A DNA stretch of 64,000 bases from Methanobacteriota archaeon (GTDB taxonomy: Archaea; Thermoplasmatota; Poseidoniia; Poseidoniales; Thalassarchaeaceae): assembly GCA_018654845.1 (NCBI GenBank), contig JABIKU010000034.1, forward strand, positions 42,817 through 106,816, written 5' to 3'. Both the position numbers and the translations under genes were made by a program. Under the pieces are notes generated by a model. It was not told where the DNA came from, ran no database searches, and saw only the letters and a list, made by a program, of their open reading frames with translations. This document shows, piece by piece, positions 25,768-35,600 of this stretch (position 1 is its first letter; every line of letters begins with the position of its first letter).

Positions 25768-26580
25768 GTGTCTGGCGGAATGCTCACCGGCTATCGGGTT
25801 CTTGGCTTCGATTTGGAAACAACTGGTTTCAATCCGCGAAGTGAGCGGATTGTTGAATATGCATTGATTGGCAGTGATTGTGATGGAAGCCATATCCATT
25901 TGCAATCGTTGGTATATCCAGGAAAACGTATCCCCGAGCAAGCAACTCGAGTTCATGGAATTACAAATTCAGATGTACGCGAATCCGGTGAATTTGCTCG
26001 ACATATTTCAGAAATTACAAAATTAATGGACGACGCTGTAATCGTTGGACATAACGTTGTACGTTTCGATTGGAGTTTTCTCGAAATGGAATGTGTTCGC
26101 GCAGGTGTTGAAACACCAAAACCTCGAGCTATCATCGACACTCTAGTTCTCGCAAAGCGCTTGCGAATTCCTGGCCGACACACTCTCGGTCATCTTTGTA
26201 CAAGATTCGGTATCGGCTTGGATAATGCTCACCGAGCAAGTGCTGATGCTGGTGCGACTCTACTGCTTCTATGGGAAATGATGAGGGCTAACCCTCGTTG
26301 GTTTAGAGGGTCTTTAGATGATTTACAAGATTCGTTATCAGGTTCAAAGAGAGATGACACGCTCGGGCCAGGGCTTGTTGATCTCGAACCAATTCCAGGA
26401 ACTGGTGGTAATTTACGTGAAAGTGAAAATGGAGTTGTTATTGCCTTTGGTAAACATAAAGGCAGAACATTACAGGAATTAAAGAACATCGATCAACGAT
26501 ATTTGAATTGGTTATTTTCGCCTTCAAGTCCTATTCCACAAGCGATTTCAAATCAATTGCGCGAAGACATTCTCGACTGA
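25768..26580 (+). CDS. DnaQ-like 3'-5' exonuclease with ExoX-type C-terminal domain
   Basis: A DEDDh exonuclease: FDLETTGFNP (Exo I), GHNVVRFDWSFLEME (Exo II) and HRASADAGAT (Exo IIIe, His and Asp) occupy residues 13-165. The final 55 residues (VIAFGKHKGRTLQEL then RYLNWL) match the small DUF3820-type domain found at the end of exodeoxyribonuclease X and related nucleases. It should degrade DNA 3'-5', possibly in repair. The start is GTG, or ATG 25780 four codons later. Its 3' end overlaps the Cas4/AddB-like nuclease gene by 28 bases, convergent. Confidence 0.87.
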   Translation: MSGGMLTGYRVLGFDLETTGFNPRSERIVEYALIGSDCDGSHIHLQSLVYPGKRIPEQATRVHGITNSDVRESGEFARHISEITKLMDDAVIVGHNVVRFDWSFLEMECVRAGVETPKPRAIIDTLVLAKRLRIPGRHTLGHLCTRFGIGLDNAHRASADAGATLLLLWEMMRANPRWFRGSLDDLQDSLSGSKRDDTLGPGLVDLEPIPGTGGNLRESENGVVIAFGKHKGRTLQELKNIDQRYLNWLFSPSSPIPQAISNQLREDILD

Positions 26581-27737
26581 TTTTCGCGTTGAGAAAAGAG
26601 CAAGGGCGACCACGGCAATACCTCACTCCAGTCGCCGAGATGGACTATTTTTCCATCGACTCTAACACTGCCAAGATAAATCGGACCTTCATATCCAGAA
26701 TTTATCAATTCATTCATCTGAATTTTGGCTTGATCACGAATAATCGCCCCGAATTTATGTTCAGAACGGGCTACTTCGCCATCATGACCGATTGGCGGCA
26801 TTCTCTCAAATAATGCAGCCCCAGCATCGGAGTCAAATCGGATCACACGGACAACCTCGTCCCTAAACATCGGCCCAGGGGGCAAAGTTCCATCTCGTCG
26901 TGCATTCCACCAAATAGGACACCAAGCCTTGTACTCGCAAAATCCACAGGCTTGGTCACTAGGAGTTGCTTCCATTGGCTCATCTGTTGGCCGCATTCCC
27001 TCCCAAGCGATGAGCGCTGCAGGCAATACAGAATCACCATCGGCACGATGAATCGTCTGATTTGCAGAATACCACCCTTCAGCCGAAATTTCAGGATGAT
27101 CTGGATTGATATCTTTCAATAAATCTCGATAAAATCGTAATTGCCGGCTGACTTTTTCATTCAAGTTCACTTTAGGCGGCTTACCGGTTTTCAAATCCGC
27201 AACTATCCAACCCCTAGAATTTCCATCCTCATCAATATCTGCGATCAACAAATCAAGACGACCCATCAATCGACCACATTCTGAAACCAATGTTCCTTCA
27301 TTTGCTAATATTATGGATTGAATTTGTTTCCATTGACCAATCGTCACCTCTGAGAGGCCGATTTTTCCAACTGGAGATTTTGAGAATAAAATATTCAAAG
27401 CACCGATTAGGCCATCGTGTGCTTTAGTAATCATTTCCGCTTTCCATCTTGGATGGCGGGGAGTTTCAAGAAAATTTTTCTTCTCTTTCGCCCAATGGCG
27501 GTCAAGAATCGCTTTCGCAGTTGAAGGAAGCCATTCGACTTCTTCCTCATCTCGATCACTCACATCGATATTACAAATGTCCTCGACCGAATTATGAACT
27601 GCATTTCCCATAGCTGCTGGCATGCTTGCCTTACGAGGTAGACGTTGACGGGAAAGCCAATATTTTCTTGGGCATTCCTCATACCTACTCCAAGAAGAGG
27701 GCGATAATTGATGTGCGATAAATTCCTCACTCATCAC
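26553..27737 (-). CDS. PD-(D/E)XK nuclease, Cas4/AddB-like with Fe-S cysteines
   Basis: A 394-residue RecB-family nuclease. LSPSSWSRYEECPRKYWL supplies the first cluster cysteine and MGNAVHNSVEDI the conserved histidine. GRLDLLIADIDED then IVADLKTGKPP give the D...DXK catalytic core, with CGFCEYKAWCP giving the other three cysteines of a 4Fe-4S cluster. This matches Cas4/AddB nuclease architecture. The C-terminal 80 residues form a small extra domain (VRVDGKIVHLGDWSEVLPW, OB-like). No CRISPR array or cas gene is nearby, so a DNA repair or end-processing role is more likely than CRISPR adaptation. Confidence 0.85.
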   Translation of the reverse strand: MMSEEFIAHQLSPSSWSRYEECPRKYWLSRQRLPRKASMPAAMGNAVHNSVEDICNIDVSDRDEEEVEWLPSTAKAILDRHWAKEKKNFLETPRHPRWKAEMITKAHDGLIGALNILFSKSPVGKIGLSEVTIGQWKQIQSIILANEGTLVSECGRLMGRLDLLIADIDEDGNSRGWIVADLKTGKPPKVNLNEKVSRQLRFYRDLLKDINPDHPEISAEGWYSANQTIHRADGDSVLPAALIAWEGMRPTDEPMEATPSDQACGFCEYKAWCPIWWNARRDGTLPPGPMFRDEVVRVIRFDSDAGAALFERMPPIGHDGEVARSEHKFGAIIRDQAKIQMNELINSGYEGPIYLGSVRVDGKIVHLGDWSEVLPWSPLLFSQRENQSRMSSRN

Positions 27738-27817
27738 TCATTACCTCCCACTCGCTACGAGATAAAGCCCTCTCACAGTCATAACGATTAACACCTTTCA
27801 CCGCTCACTGTCCTACA

Positions 27818-28624
27818 ATGTCTGATGCCCCCTTGGTTGAAGTCGACCCCGAAATCGATGTTTCTGGCGCTCTAATAGTGTGTTGTTTTCCTTCACTCGG
27901 TTTCGTTAGCAGTATTGTAGCGCATTATTTAGTTGAAAAATTAGAATTAAAATTAGTTGGCGGAGTAAGGCACCCCTCTCTCCCCCCAGTCTGTTTAGTT
28001 CAGAAAGGGATGCCCCTACCGCCATTGCGATTTTACTCAGGTGAGCCAATTTGCAACATGGATGAGTGCAATAAAGTGATTTTGATTGCATCCGAAATTC
28101 AAATATCTTCTGAATTGTGTTTGCCACTTACCGATGCTTTGTTGAATTGGTGTGGAACAAATAATACAGGTCCAATGATAATGGTCGATGCCTATATTCC
28201 GGGAATTGAACATAAACACACAATTTTTGATGATGATGATACGACAGAAACGCTACTCGGTATCGGTTCGATATCCGCTGCTCACAAGATTTTAACAGAT
28301 CTAAAAGTCCCTCTGTTGCAACAAGGAGTGGTTGGAGGAATGACCGGAGTTATGATGGGGGAATGTCGTCGACGTAATTCGATTGGAATGGCAATTTTAG
28401 CAGAGTCCTCTGGTGAAATCGGTAATGGTTCAATTCCTGACGCGAGAGCTGCCGCGAGAATTATTGAATGTCTAGATGACTTATTGCCTACAGTACATCT
28501 CGACCCAGGTCCCTTGTTAGAAGAGGCTCAGAGACTCGAACAACAGATACGTGAAATGATGGCTGCGACATTGAATCCACTTGCTGAAGATGCTTCCTCG
28601 GCACCTTCAACGATGTATGGATAA
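27818..28624 (+). CDS. Proteasome assembly chaperone family (PAC2) protein, copy 2 with HbYX-like tail
   Basis: A 268-residue PAC2 protein. ALIVCCFPSLGFVSSIVAHYLVE is the family start motif, with GGVRHPSLPPVCLVQ, LLQQGVVGGMTGVMMGECRR and a long C-terminal helix (GPLLEEAQRLEQQIREMM). It ends TMYG, i.e. hydrophobic-Tyr-X, the HbYX motif used by proteasome activators and by archaeal PbaB to dock into the 20S alpha ring. The paralogue at 21.4 kb lacks this ending, suggesting a division of roles as in PbaA/PbaB. Convergent with ligA, adjoining ends. Confidence 0.85.
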   Translation: MSDAPLVEVDPEIDVSGALIVCCFPSLGFVSSIVAHYLVEKLELKLVGGVRHPSLPPVCLVQKGMPLPPLRFYSGEPICNMDECNKVILIASEIQISSELCLPLTDALLNWCGTNNTGPMIMVDAYIPGIEHKHTIFDDDDTTETLLGIGSISAAHKILTDLKVPLLQQGVVGGMTGVMMGECRRRNSIGMAILAESSGEIGNGSIPDARAAARIIECLDDLLPTVHLDPGPLLEEAQRLEQQIREMMAATLNPLAEDASSAPSTMYG

Positions 28625-30787
28625 TCAATAATCAAATAGCGTTGCTTGCTTTTCATCGTCTATTATTGCTATTTTCGGTTGTGAATTTATATCACTAATC
28701 AACAAATCGAATTCGGCTTCATTCAATACTTGAACTCCTAATCGAGTCGCCTTTTCAAGTTTAGAACCAGCAGATTCACCAGCAATTAATACACTCAATT
28801 TACCCGAAACAGAAGAAACGACTTTGCCACCTGCTGCCTTAATTGACAATGCAATTTCCTTTCTTGGGCGACTCAATGTACCTGTTATGCAAAATGTTTG
28901 GCCAGAAAATATTCCCACTGAAGTTGATACTGATTGTGATGAAATTTCTAGTTGATTGGCTAGATCGATAACTGTTGCCGATCTAATTGCAATTCCATTC
29001 AATAATTGAGTTGCAACAGTCGCACCAACACCTTCAATTTCGATTAGTTTTGATATTGCAATATTATGTTTGAATGGTTTACCACTCTCATCTTCACCGA
29101 CTTTATCATCTCGGGCTTCAACCAATTCAAGAAGGGTGGTGATCGTTCCGACTTTTTCTGCGATGCCAACGGCAATTTCCGGGCCGATTCCTGGTAATCC
29201 TAATGCCGATAAGAATCGGCTAAGAGTTAGTGATCGAGTTGCCTCTAGTTCATCGATTACCTTCGTTGCAGAACGCTCAGCCATCCGCTCTAATTGGAGT
29301 AAATCTGGAATGTCTAATCGATAGAGATCTGCAAGCGTTTTTACCAATCCTTCGGCGATTAATTGAGCTGCTAGTTTTTCGCCGATCCCATCCATCTCAA
29401 GCGAGCGACACCAATAGACTATCGAGCGCTCTAACCTCGAAGTACAATTAAGATTATTACAACGAATAAAAGCACCATCTTCGACTAATTCAGAGGAGCA
29501 GGCTGGACAAGTTTTCGGAATAGAAATCTCGGCAATATTTGGCAAAATTCCTGTAAATTCAGACCCATCTGCATGAGAAAGATCGCTAATATCAATTCGA
29601 TTTGCAGCGCCGAGGGTTTCAATGATTTTTGGAATTACATCACCTCGTCGAACTATTCGAACTTTGTCTCCAATTTTTATTCCCAAACGCTTTAATTCAC
29701 CTGAATTATGTAGAGTTACATTCTCGACAGTCACTCCTGATACCATCACTGGTGCAATACGAGCAACCGGAGTTACGGTTCCTGTTCTGCCGGTTTGCCA
29801 ATCAACATCCATCAATACACTAAATGCTTCTTCTGGCGGGAATTTCCACGCCAATGCCCAACGTGGATGATGTGCGGTTTGACCGAGTAATCCGCGTTTT
29901 TCGAGCTGGTCTAATTTGATAACAATTCCATCAATTTCCCAATCCGCACCAGCTCGATTATCTGCCCAATATTTCGTCACATCAATGATTGAATTTGATA
30001 TCGAATCATCATTATTACCTTTGACGACTGTATTTCCGGCAATTTCAATTCCTATCGTAGTAAGCCATTCATTTGCTTCAGAATCAAAAATAAAATTTGG
30101 TGGTTCAGGGCTGTCAGGATGGCGATGTTCATTGCTTGGAAATTGAACATCATAGGCAAGGAAAATCAAATCAGCAGCATCGCCCTTTCCTGATTCGATA
30201 TTTTTTTGCCGTAAAGAACCGGCGGCTAAATTTCGAGGGTTTGGTGCGATTTCTGCATATTTTTCCCTAAAAATTGCCAACAGCATCACAACTTCACCCC
30301 GGATATGACAATCTCCTTGCCAACTAAGGGATTCTGGGATGTTTGCTATTCGGCGAGCATTTGCGGTTACGTCCTCGCCACGTGTGCCGCTACCTCTCGT
30401 AACTGCTCTGACCAATCGCCCGCGACGATATTCTAATGAAAGAGCCGAACCATCGAGTTTTGGTTGACAAACAAATTGTCTGCCTTGGGCAGTAGTTTGG
30501 ACGACAAAGTGAGAAATTTCATCCGATTCTGTGGCTTTATCGAGACTACTCATTGGAAAAAGATGAGTGACTTTTTTGGTTCCAGCCGGTGGATCTGACC
30601 CGACACGATTCAATTGTGGGTTTTCTGGATCTAAAGCCTTCAATTCGTCCCATAATACATCAAATTCAGCATCTGATATTTCCGGAGAGGCTTCGTTGTA
30701 ATAGAGGTCTGAATGGTAAGAAATTTGGTCGGATAACCATTCGGTGAGCGCCCGCTCATCACCTACGTCTGGGCGCTCTCCAACCAT
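28625..30787 (-). CDS. ligA: NAD-dependent DNA ligase
   Basis: Seals DNA nicks using NAD. All bacterial LigA modules are present in order: an N-terminal Ia domain with YHSDLYY, adenylation domain with KLDG (Lys110), RGSGTRGEDVTANAR, OB-fold, four-cysteine zinc finger (CPAC...CNNLNC, about 425-446), helix-hairpin-helix repeats, and a BRCT domain (about 630-700, FSGQTFCITGTLSRPRKE). Length 720 is slightly longer than the bacterial norm (about 670), with one insertion near residues 215-245. Archaea normally use ATP-dependent ligase; LigA is known in haloarchaea and a few others, and implies acquisition from bacteria. Confidence 0.97.
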   Translation of the reverse strand: MVGERPDVGDERALTEWLSDQISYHSDLYYNEASPEISDAEFDVLWDELKALDPENPQLNRVGSDPPAGTKKVTHLFPMSSLDKATESDEISHFVVQTTAQGRQFVCQPKLDGSALSLEYRRGRLVRAVTRGSGTRGEDVTANARRIANIPESLSWQGDCHIRGEVVMLLAIFREKYAEIAPNPRNLAAGSLRQKNIESGKGDAADLIFLAYDVQFPSNEHRHPDSPEPPNFIFDSEANEWLTTIGIEIAGNTVVKGNNDDSISNSIIDVTKYWADNRAGADWEIDGIVIKLDQLEKRGLLGQTAHHPRWALAWKFPPEEAFSVLMDVDWQTGRTGTVTPVARIAPVMVSGVTVENVTLHNSGELKRLGIKIGDKVRIVRRGDVIPKIIETLGAANRIDISDLSHADGSEFTGILPNIAEISIPKTCPACSSELVEDGAFIRCNNLNCTSRLERSIVYWCRSLEMDGIGEKLAAQLIAEGLVKTLADLYRLDIPDLLQLERMAERSATKVIDELEATRSLTLSRFLSALGLPGIGPEIAVGIAEKVGTITTLLELVEARDDKVGEDESGKPFKHNIAISKLIEIEGVGATVATQLLNGIAIRSATVIDLANQLEISSQSVSTSVGIFSGQTFCITGTLSRPRKEIALSIKAAGGKVVSSVSGKLSVLIAGESAGSKLEKATRLGVQVLNEAEFDLLISDINSQPKIAIIDDEKQATLFDY

Positions 30788-30875
30788 GTACTTCGAGGCG
30801 AGTTAAGTGCCTAAAACCCTCTCTTTACTCTACTTTCTTGATGAGCGAATAATTGTTATCACTAGTCTTCATTAT

Positions 30876-30953
30876 TGGTGGGCCAGCCAGGATTTGAACC
30901 TGGGTCTCGCGACCCCCAGCCGCGAAGTATAGGCCAAGCTAACCTACAGGCCC
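30876..30953 (-). tRNA. tRNA-Pro (anticodon GGG)
   Basis: Minus-strand cloverleaf: acceptor GGGCCTG/CTGGCCC with one T-T mismatch, anticodon stem CGCGG/TCGCG with loop CTGGGGG (anticodon GGG), T arm CCAGG-TTCAAAT-CCTGG, discriminator A and encoded CCA. It reads CCC and CCU. It lies downstream of rpoN on the same strand, likely in the same primary transcript or behind its own promoter. Confidence 0.95.
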
Positions 30954-30989
30954 TTTGGGCAATCCTAACGAATTAGGATTAGGTCAAAG
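30953..30989 (-). other. Stem-loop between rpoN and tRNA-Pro
   Basis: AATCCTAA (30961-30968) and TTAGGATT (30973-30980) form a perfect eight-pair stem with a CGAA loop; CTTTG (30953-30957) and CAAAG (30985-30989) can add an outer stem that touches the first base of the tRNA. Lying directly 5' of the mature tRNA, it could guide processing of an rpoN-tRNA precursor or mark the rpoN mRNA end. No T-run follows. Confidence 0.5.
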
Positions 30990-31003
30990 CACTAACTGAC
31001 GAT

Positions 31004-31210
31004 TTATGTCTCGCGAGAAATGCTGAACGGTGCAACCTCATCGATTAGATCGACGTGTGCAACGAACATTCGTCGGCAGCAATATCGCTCAATTTCGAGG
31101 TTGTCCAAAACGATTTGAGCATCCTCTCCGAGAGCTATGGATTCTTTGTATTCACTATACTTGTGAGCTATGACTTTGCCACAGCTCCAACATCTAACTG
31201 GAATCAACAT
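31004..31210 (-). CDS. rpoN: RNA polymerase subunit N (Rpb10)
   Basis: A 68-residue zinc-binding subunit that stabilises the Rpo3/Rpo11 platform of archaeal RNA polymerase. It starts with MLIPVRCWSCGKVI and has the second half of the zinc site, ERYCCRRMFVAHVDLID, as in all RpoN/Rpb10 proteins. It follows rpsI in the standard archaeal gene order. Confidence 0.97.
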   Translation of the reverse strand: MLIPVRCWSCGKVIAHKYSEYKESIALGEDAQIVLDNLEIERYCCRRMFVAHVDLIDEVAPFSISRET

Positions 31211-31221
31211 CTTTCTTCACC

Positions 31222-31659
31222 TCACCTATACGACTTCTGCCACTTCTTGCGAGCGCCGCGACCCATTTGGTGCTTCGCTTCCTTTCGTCGTGGATCATTG
31301 ACTAATAGGCTACGGTCAAACCGTAGATATTCGTCTCGAAGTTCTTCATCGATGCCTTCTGCACCGCCGTTGTAATGGACTAATCCGCGAGCAATTGCTG
31401 TTCGAATCGCGTCGACTTGTCCCATCTGTCCACCGCCTTCTACATTGACGATGATGTCAACATCAGCTAAGCGATTCATACCTTCAGCAATTTGAACCGG
31501 CTCAAGCGCCTTACGACGAGCAAGGCTTGGCTCCATAATGTAAATCGGTTGACTATTAACACGAACTCGGCCCTGTCCTTTACGAACGGTTGCTCGAGCG
31601 ATTGCAGTCTTCCTCTTTCCACTGGTATTTACTGCGGTTTTTCTCTGCTTCTTTGCCAT
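31222..31659 (-). CDS. rpsI: 30S ribosomal protein uS9
   Basis: uS9 reaches the ribosomal P site with its C-terminal tail. Visible features are [20 protein letters not shown] near the start, [20 protein letters not shown] in the middle and a basic ending KKWQKSYR (the R-terminal tail contacting tRNA). The frame is open further upstream into rplM; ATG 31659 (MAKKQRKTA), three bases from the rplM end, gives 145 residues, close to the archaeal norm. Confidence 0.96.
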   Translation of the reverse strand: MAKKQRKTAVNTSGKRKTAIARATVRKGQGRVRVNSQPIYIMEPSLARRKALEPVQIAEGMNRLADVDIIVNVEGGGQMGQVDAIRTAIARGLVHYNGGAEGIDEELRDEYLRFDRSLLVNDPRRKEAKHQMGRGARKKWQKSYR

Positions 31660-31661
31660 AT

Positions 31662-32147
31662 TCATTGACCTCCCCAACGTGTTGCATCCACACCGAGTGA
31701 GGATGAAATTTCGCCCAAGCGGACGAACTTCAATGGTAGTGGGCGTTCTAGATGGATTGTGTCTCCCCATGCATGGCCATCAGGCAATTCCTCTCCAGAG
31801 AGGTTTGCTGGCTGGCCAATAAGCACACGAAGGTCGCGAACTGCGTTCCGACCGCTGCTATTCTTCTGATATGGTAACATTCCACGAACTGTGCGCTTCA
31901 TGATTTGGTCAGGCATTCTTGGGAAGAACGGCCCCTTACGAGGATGGTTCAACTTGTACTTGAAATCGTAATCTGCGAAAACCTTTGATCTTGGTCCAGA
32001 AACGATTGCATGTTCTGCGTTCACAACAATAACTCGTAGTGGACTTCCAGCCTTTCGCGCGGAAAGTAATTCCTTTGCAACATGGCTCGCTAATCTTCCG
32101 AGAACCTTATCGGTTGCATCGTAAACTAATGTTCCAGCTTCAGCCAA
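31662..32147 (-). CDS. rplM: 50S ribosomal protein uL13
   Basis: A 161-residue uL13 with [20 protein letters not shown] at the start, INAEHA-type [11 protein letters not shown], and the archaeal [25 protein letters not shown] block. Part of the conserved rpl18e-rplM-rpsI-rpoN cluster; its first codons overlap the end of rpl18e. Confidence 0.97.
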   Translation of the reverse strand: MAEAGTLVYDATDKVLGRLASHVAKELLSARKAGSPLRVIVVNAEHAIVSGPRSKVFADYDFKYKLNHPRKGPFFPRMPDQIMKRTVRGMLPYQKNSSGRNAVRDLRVLIGQPANLSGEELPDGHAWGDTIHLERPLPLKFVRLGEISSSLGVDATRWGGQ

Positions 32148-32505
32148 GGATTCTCACCCCCGAACCTTCTGGGTTTTCGTTCATCAATTCACGGATCGTG
32201 ATTACACGTCCGCCTGCTTCTTCAATTTTAGAGCGGGCTCCAGAACTGACACTGTAGGCGGCGACGTTAGGCTTTCCGATCACATCACCGCTACCGAGCA
32301 ACTTGCCAGGCACGAGGACAATGTCCTCTTGCGCAGCATAGCGCGATAGGCGGCTGAGGTTTGGTTCAGCCCAGTTGCTGCGACTGGTTTCCAATCGCAG
32401 AGCAACGTCTCGCCATAGTGCAGAACCGGTAGACCTGCTCTGTGCCTTCAAATCACCGATTAAGGCGATAAGGGCAGCGTTGGTCTTTCTCGTATTCTTC
32501 ATCAT
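32140..32505 (-). CDS. rpl18e: 50S ribosomal protein eL18
   Basis: A 121-residue archaeal/eukaryotic eL18: an N-terminal helix (TNAALIALIGDLKAQSR), WRDVALRLETSRSN, the VPGKLLGSGDV turn and a C-terminal strand [20 protein letters not shown]. First gene of the ribosomal protein/RpoN cluster; a promoter probably lies in the 148-base spacer upstream, which also holds two stem-loops belonging to the end of the giant surface-protein gene. Confidence 0.96.
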   Translation of the reverse strand: MMKNTRKTNAALIALIGDLKAQSRSTGSALWRDVALRLETSRSNWAEPNLSRLSRYAAQEDIVLVPGKLLGSGDVIGKPNVAAYSVSSGARSKIEEAGGRVITIRELMNENPEGSGVRILG

Positions 32506-32569
32506 AATGACTCCCTCGACGTTTCTTGGGTATCGCGGCCACCTGCCTACCTGTTATGAATGCTACTAC

Positions 32570-32584
32570 CACCCCTATGGGGTG
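32570..32584. other. Short perfect inverted repeat upstream of rpl18e
   Basis: CACCCC-TAT-GGGGTG. It is in the spacer between the giant surface-protein gene and the ribosomal cluster, 65 bases before the rpl18e start. It could be a DNA operator or a small RNA hairpin; nothing else identifies it. Confidence 0.35.
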
Positions 32585-32612
32585 TTTCGACACGCTGCGG
32601 ACAAGTGAGGGT

Positions 32613-32637
32613 TGCAGCCCAAATTATTGGGCATGCA
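32613..32637 (-). other. Stem-loop after the giant surface-protein gene
   Basis: GCCCAA (32617-32622) and TTGGGC (32627-32632) form a perfect stem with an ATTA loop, extended outward by TGCA/TGCA. It is 17 bases beyond the stop codon in the reading direction of the giant gene. With no T-run it more likely stabilises or defines the 3' end of that long mRNA than terminates it alone. Confidence 0.45.
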
Positions 32638-32653
32638 ATTCCTCTGTCCGACC

Positions 32654-35600
32654 TCAGAGACTGAAGTCGTCATTCTCTTGTTCTTCATCGATTCCAGCAA
32701 TTCTTGTGTTACCATCGGAATCAATGAACTCACCGGCTTTCACCCGTGATCCGTAAAGGGTCGATTCATTAGACGTTGTTCGATTCAACATGCTCTCGCC
32801 AAGAGCATGGCTTAGATGATTGATAAGCGCCTGTAAAGCTGCGATTGCCCTATCCCTTTGATCCGCACCGATTTCGTGGTCTGAATATCGCGCTTCTTCA
32901 AAGATTGAAAACAATGTGTCCAAGTCTTCTGGAGGCATTATTCCTCCAAGCATACCGTTTATTGCATCCTCGAATTCACGGGTTGTTTCGTAGACTTTCT
33001 TCATAGCCCCACGGCTGCGGAAGAAACGTACTAAATCCTTGTAACAATTGAAAATTGTCTGAATATAATCATTCGATGCCTTCAAGGACATCAACGAATC
33101 TGTGAGGATACCGCGAATTATTTCGATTCGGCGGCGTTCATTGTAATTTCGATACATTATCGCGCCAATCAGAACAGCGAATGCTAAAGCAATTCCAATT
33201 ACTGTCAAGACCTTGAACGTGAAGAAATTCGCATTTTGTTCAACAAGCGGCTCGCCAAGATAAATCACCGGTGTGCTGTTAAGGAATTCTTCCTGGAAAA
33301 ATGATGATTCTTGGAAATGAACCAACACTCGCCATTTGCCATTCACAGCAATAATATCTAGCTCTCCGGGCACTTCTTCTCCAGTGAAAATAAAGCTGAA
33401 ATTCGCCTCACCATGTTCATTGGTCACAGCATATTCGACATTATTTGTTTCCCATCCTGTGCCATTCCAATATTGGAAGGTAAAGATGACGGTTTCGCCT
33501 TCGACTGAAACATCCAAACGGTCTCGTAAAATTGCCACAGCGCCGGCGACTTCGTCACCAATTTGGTAACCTAATGGGTTCGACCAATGATTCTTCAGTA
33601 AAATATCGACCTTGCTTCTGACGAGTACTTCGATATCTTGGAATGAGCCATTGACAACAGGGGTTGTCTCGGCGCGACAACCGCCTGGTAGTTCCTTAGT
33701 CGGCTCATATGCAACTCTGATCGTTCTGAAGCCCTCTAACTGGTTTCCATTTGGCTCAACACCACGACGGCTTGGATTATCATCCGGGTCACCGGAGTAC
33801 CATTCGATTTCACCGGTTCCATCACGGGTGATGGCGGTTGCAATCGGACGAGTATTCGTTTCAGGATCGAGGTAGATGTTGAGACATTTTCCACCGACTG
33901 GGTTTCCATTGACTTGAGTCAACATTGCATCGATATGGAACGATTCCTTTAGGTAAAGAACAGGGAATACAGTTCCGTTTTGGAATTGATATGTATCGAC
34001 ATCAGTACGGAATGGCCCTACTTCTTGGAAGGTCATTGTAGAATTAGAAAAGACAGGGAAGAACTTCGTCATACTCGCATTTTTATATCGATATTGATCA
34101 CCGGTTTCGTATGAAAGGAAATTCACAGTAACCTTCGCTTGACCTGCTTGAACATCATTTAGTGGGCAAATCACATCGAACATTCCATTGATGTCTGTTA
34201 CATCGCCTTGACAAGATTTCACTCCTAGTTCGGAGCCGACCATTTCGTATTGAACCTGGATTGCTCGGTTAGATAGATTTGAGCCTAGTTCATCGATTAA
34301 CTGGCCGGTAACAACCATCGGTTTATCGATAGCTTGACCGGTTAGTGGATCGATTTCAGAAGTGTAAACAATCTGATCATCGACAGAAAGAGTGGTACGG
34401 CCAATCAGACTGAATCCACGCTCATCATGACGGAATATCTTGCGATAATGATCACTGTTGAGAATTTGGTCGCAAGGATCCCATGCGCCTGAAATTCTCA
34501 ACATTTCGTCATCGAGAGGTTCGCAACCTTCGTGTGGAAGATTTTCTGCGAAACGAAGAATGAAGTTGACCGGCCCAAATCCATCAGGTAGGAAGGAATT
34601 GGGGTCATCTCGGAGTAATTGCGGATCTAGCAACATTCTGTAATTGATTGAACCCGCATTCGGGCAAAGTGTCTCAACTATTTGCCTGTGAATGCGTTGT
34701 TCGAAATCCACTCCTTCAAGAATTACTAAAATTTCGCCACCATTTTCATCACACCCATCGAGGAATTCGCCTTTATCCTTGATTGCAGCAGTGCGATTAT
34801 CATCAGTTACTTGAGCACTGAATTCCCAATAATCTCCACTTGAAAGACGATTTTCTGTCGTACTTTGGAGGTCGACATATGTTCGCGAAACAACCCAGAG
34901 GTTGATCTCGTGAGAACTGCCTTGCCGATATGTGTCGCCTGGATATGTATAACTTAGAGTGAAATTACCGAGTTGATGCATTTCATCAATCGTCAAATTA
35001 ACTTGAAGAACCCCATTATGATCGGTTACCGCTATATCGCTAGATCCGTCTGCAGACCAAGTGAAATTCACTGGAGCATCGCGAACTGGCTGGTATGCAT
35101 TATCGATAAGACGCGCCTCGATTGTCGTGTTTTGTCCACGATAAAGACGTGGTATCACATTCATTTGGAAATCGGTTGTACCGATGACAGAGATGTTCAC
35201 ATAAGCACCTGTAGGTGCTAGAACATTCGATTGATTTCCAGTAAAGTAGAAATTCGAATTTGTGAAATCAGCACGGATTCCAAATACGCCTGCCGCATAT
35301 TGAGAATACCAGGTCCAGTTGTAATCAAAGACTGCTTCGCCATTCACCATATCTGGAGCGCGGGCGAATCCGGTCTCTTGGGAACCTGCAAAAACACCGT
35401 TGTGATCTACATCGACCTGTAGAGCCATTGGGTCATGAGGCCATGCTGTCATAGTTCGATTCCAAACCGTTCCAACAATTCTGAATGATTCTCCTGTGAA
35501 CATTTCTGGTACAATTTCACATCGCGCATCGCTTTCAGGATCTCTTGGATCAATCGGCCCACATGGTGGAACGTTGAAATCTCCGCCGTTTTGCATTGCA

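Noticed and set aside
26553..27737. Cas4 as part of a CRISPR-Cas system
   Set aside because: No array or other cas gene in the window; the extra C-terminal domain and context point to a stand-alone nuclease.
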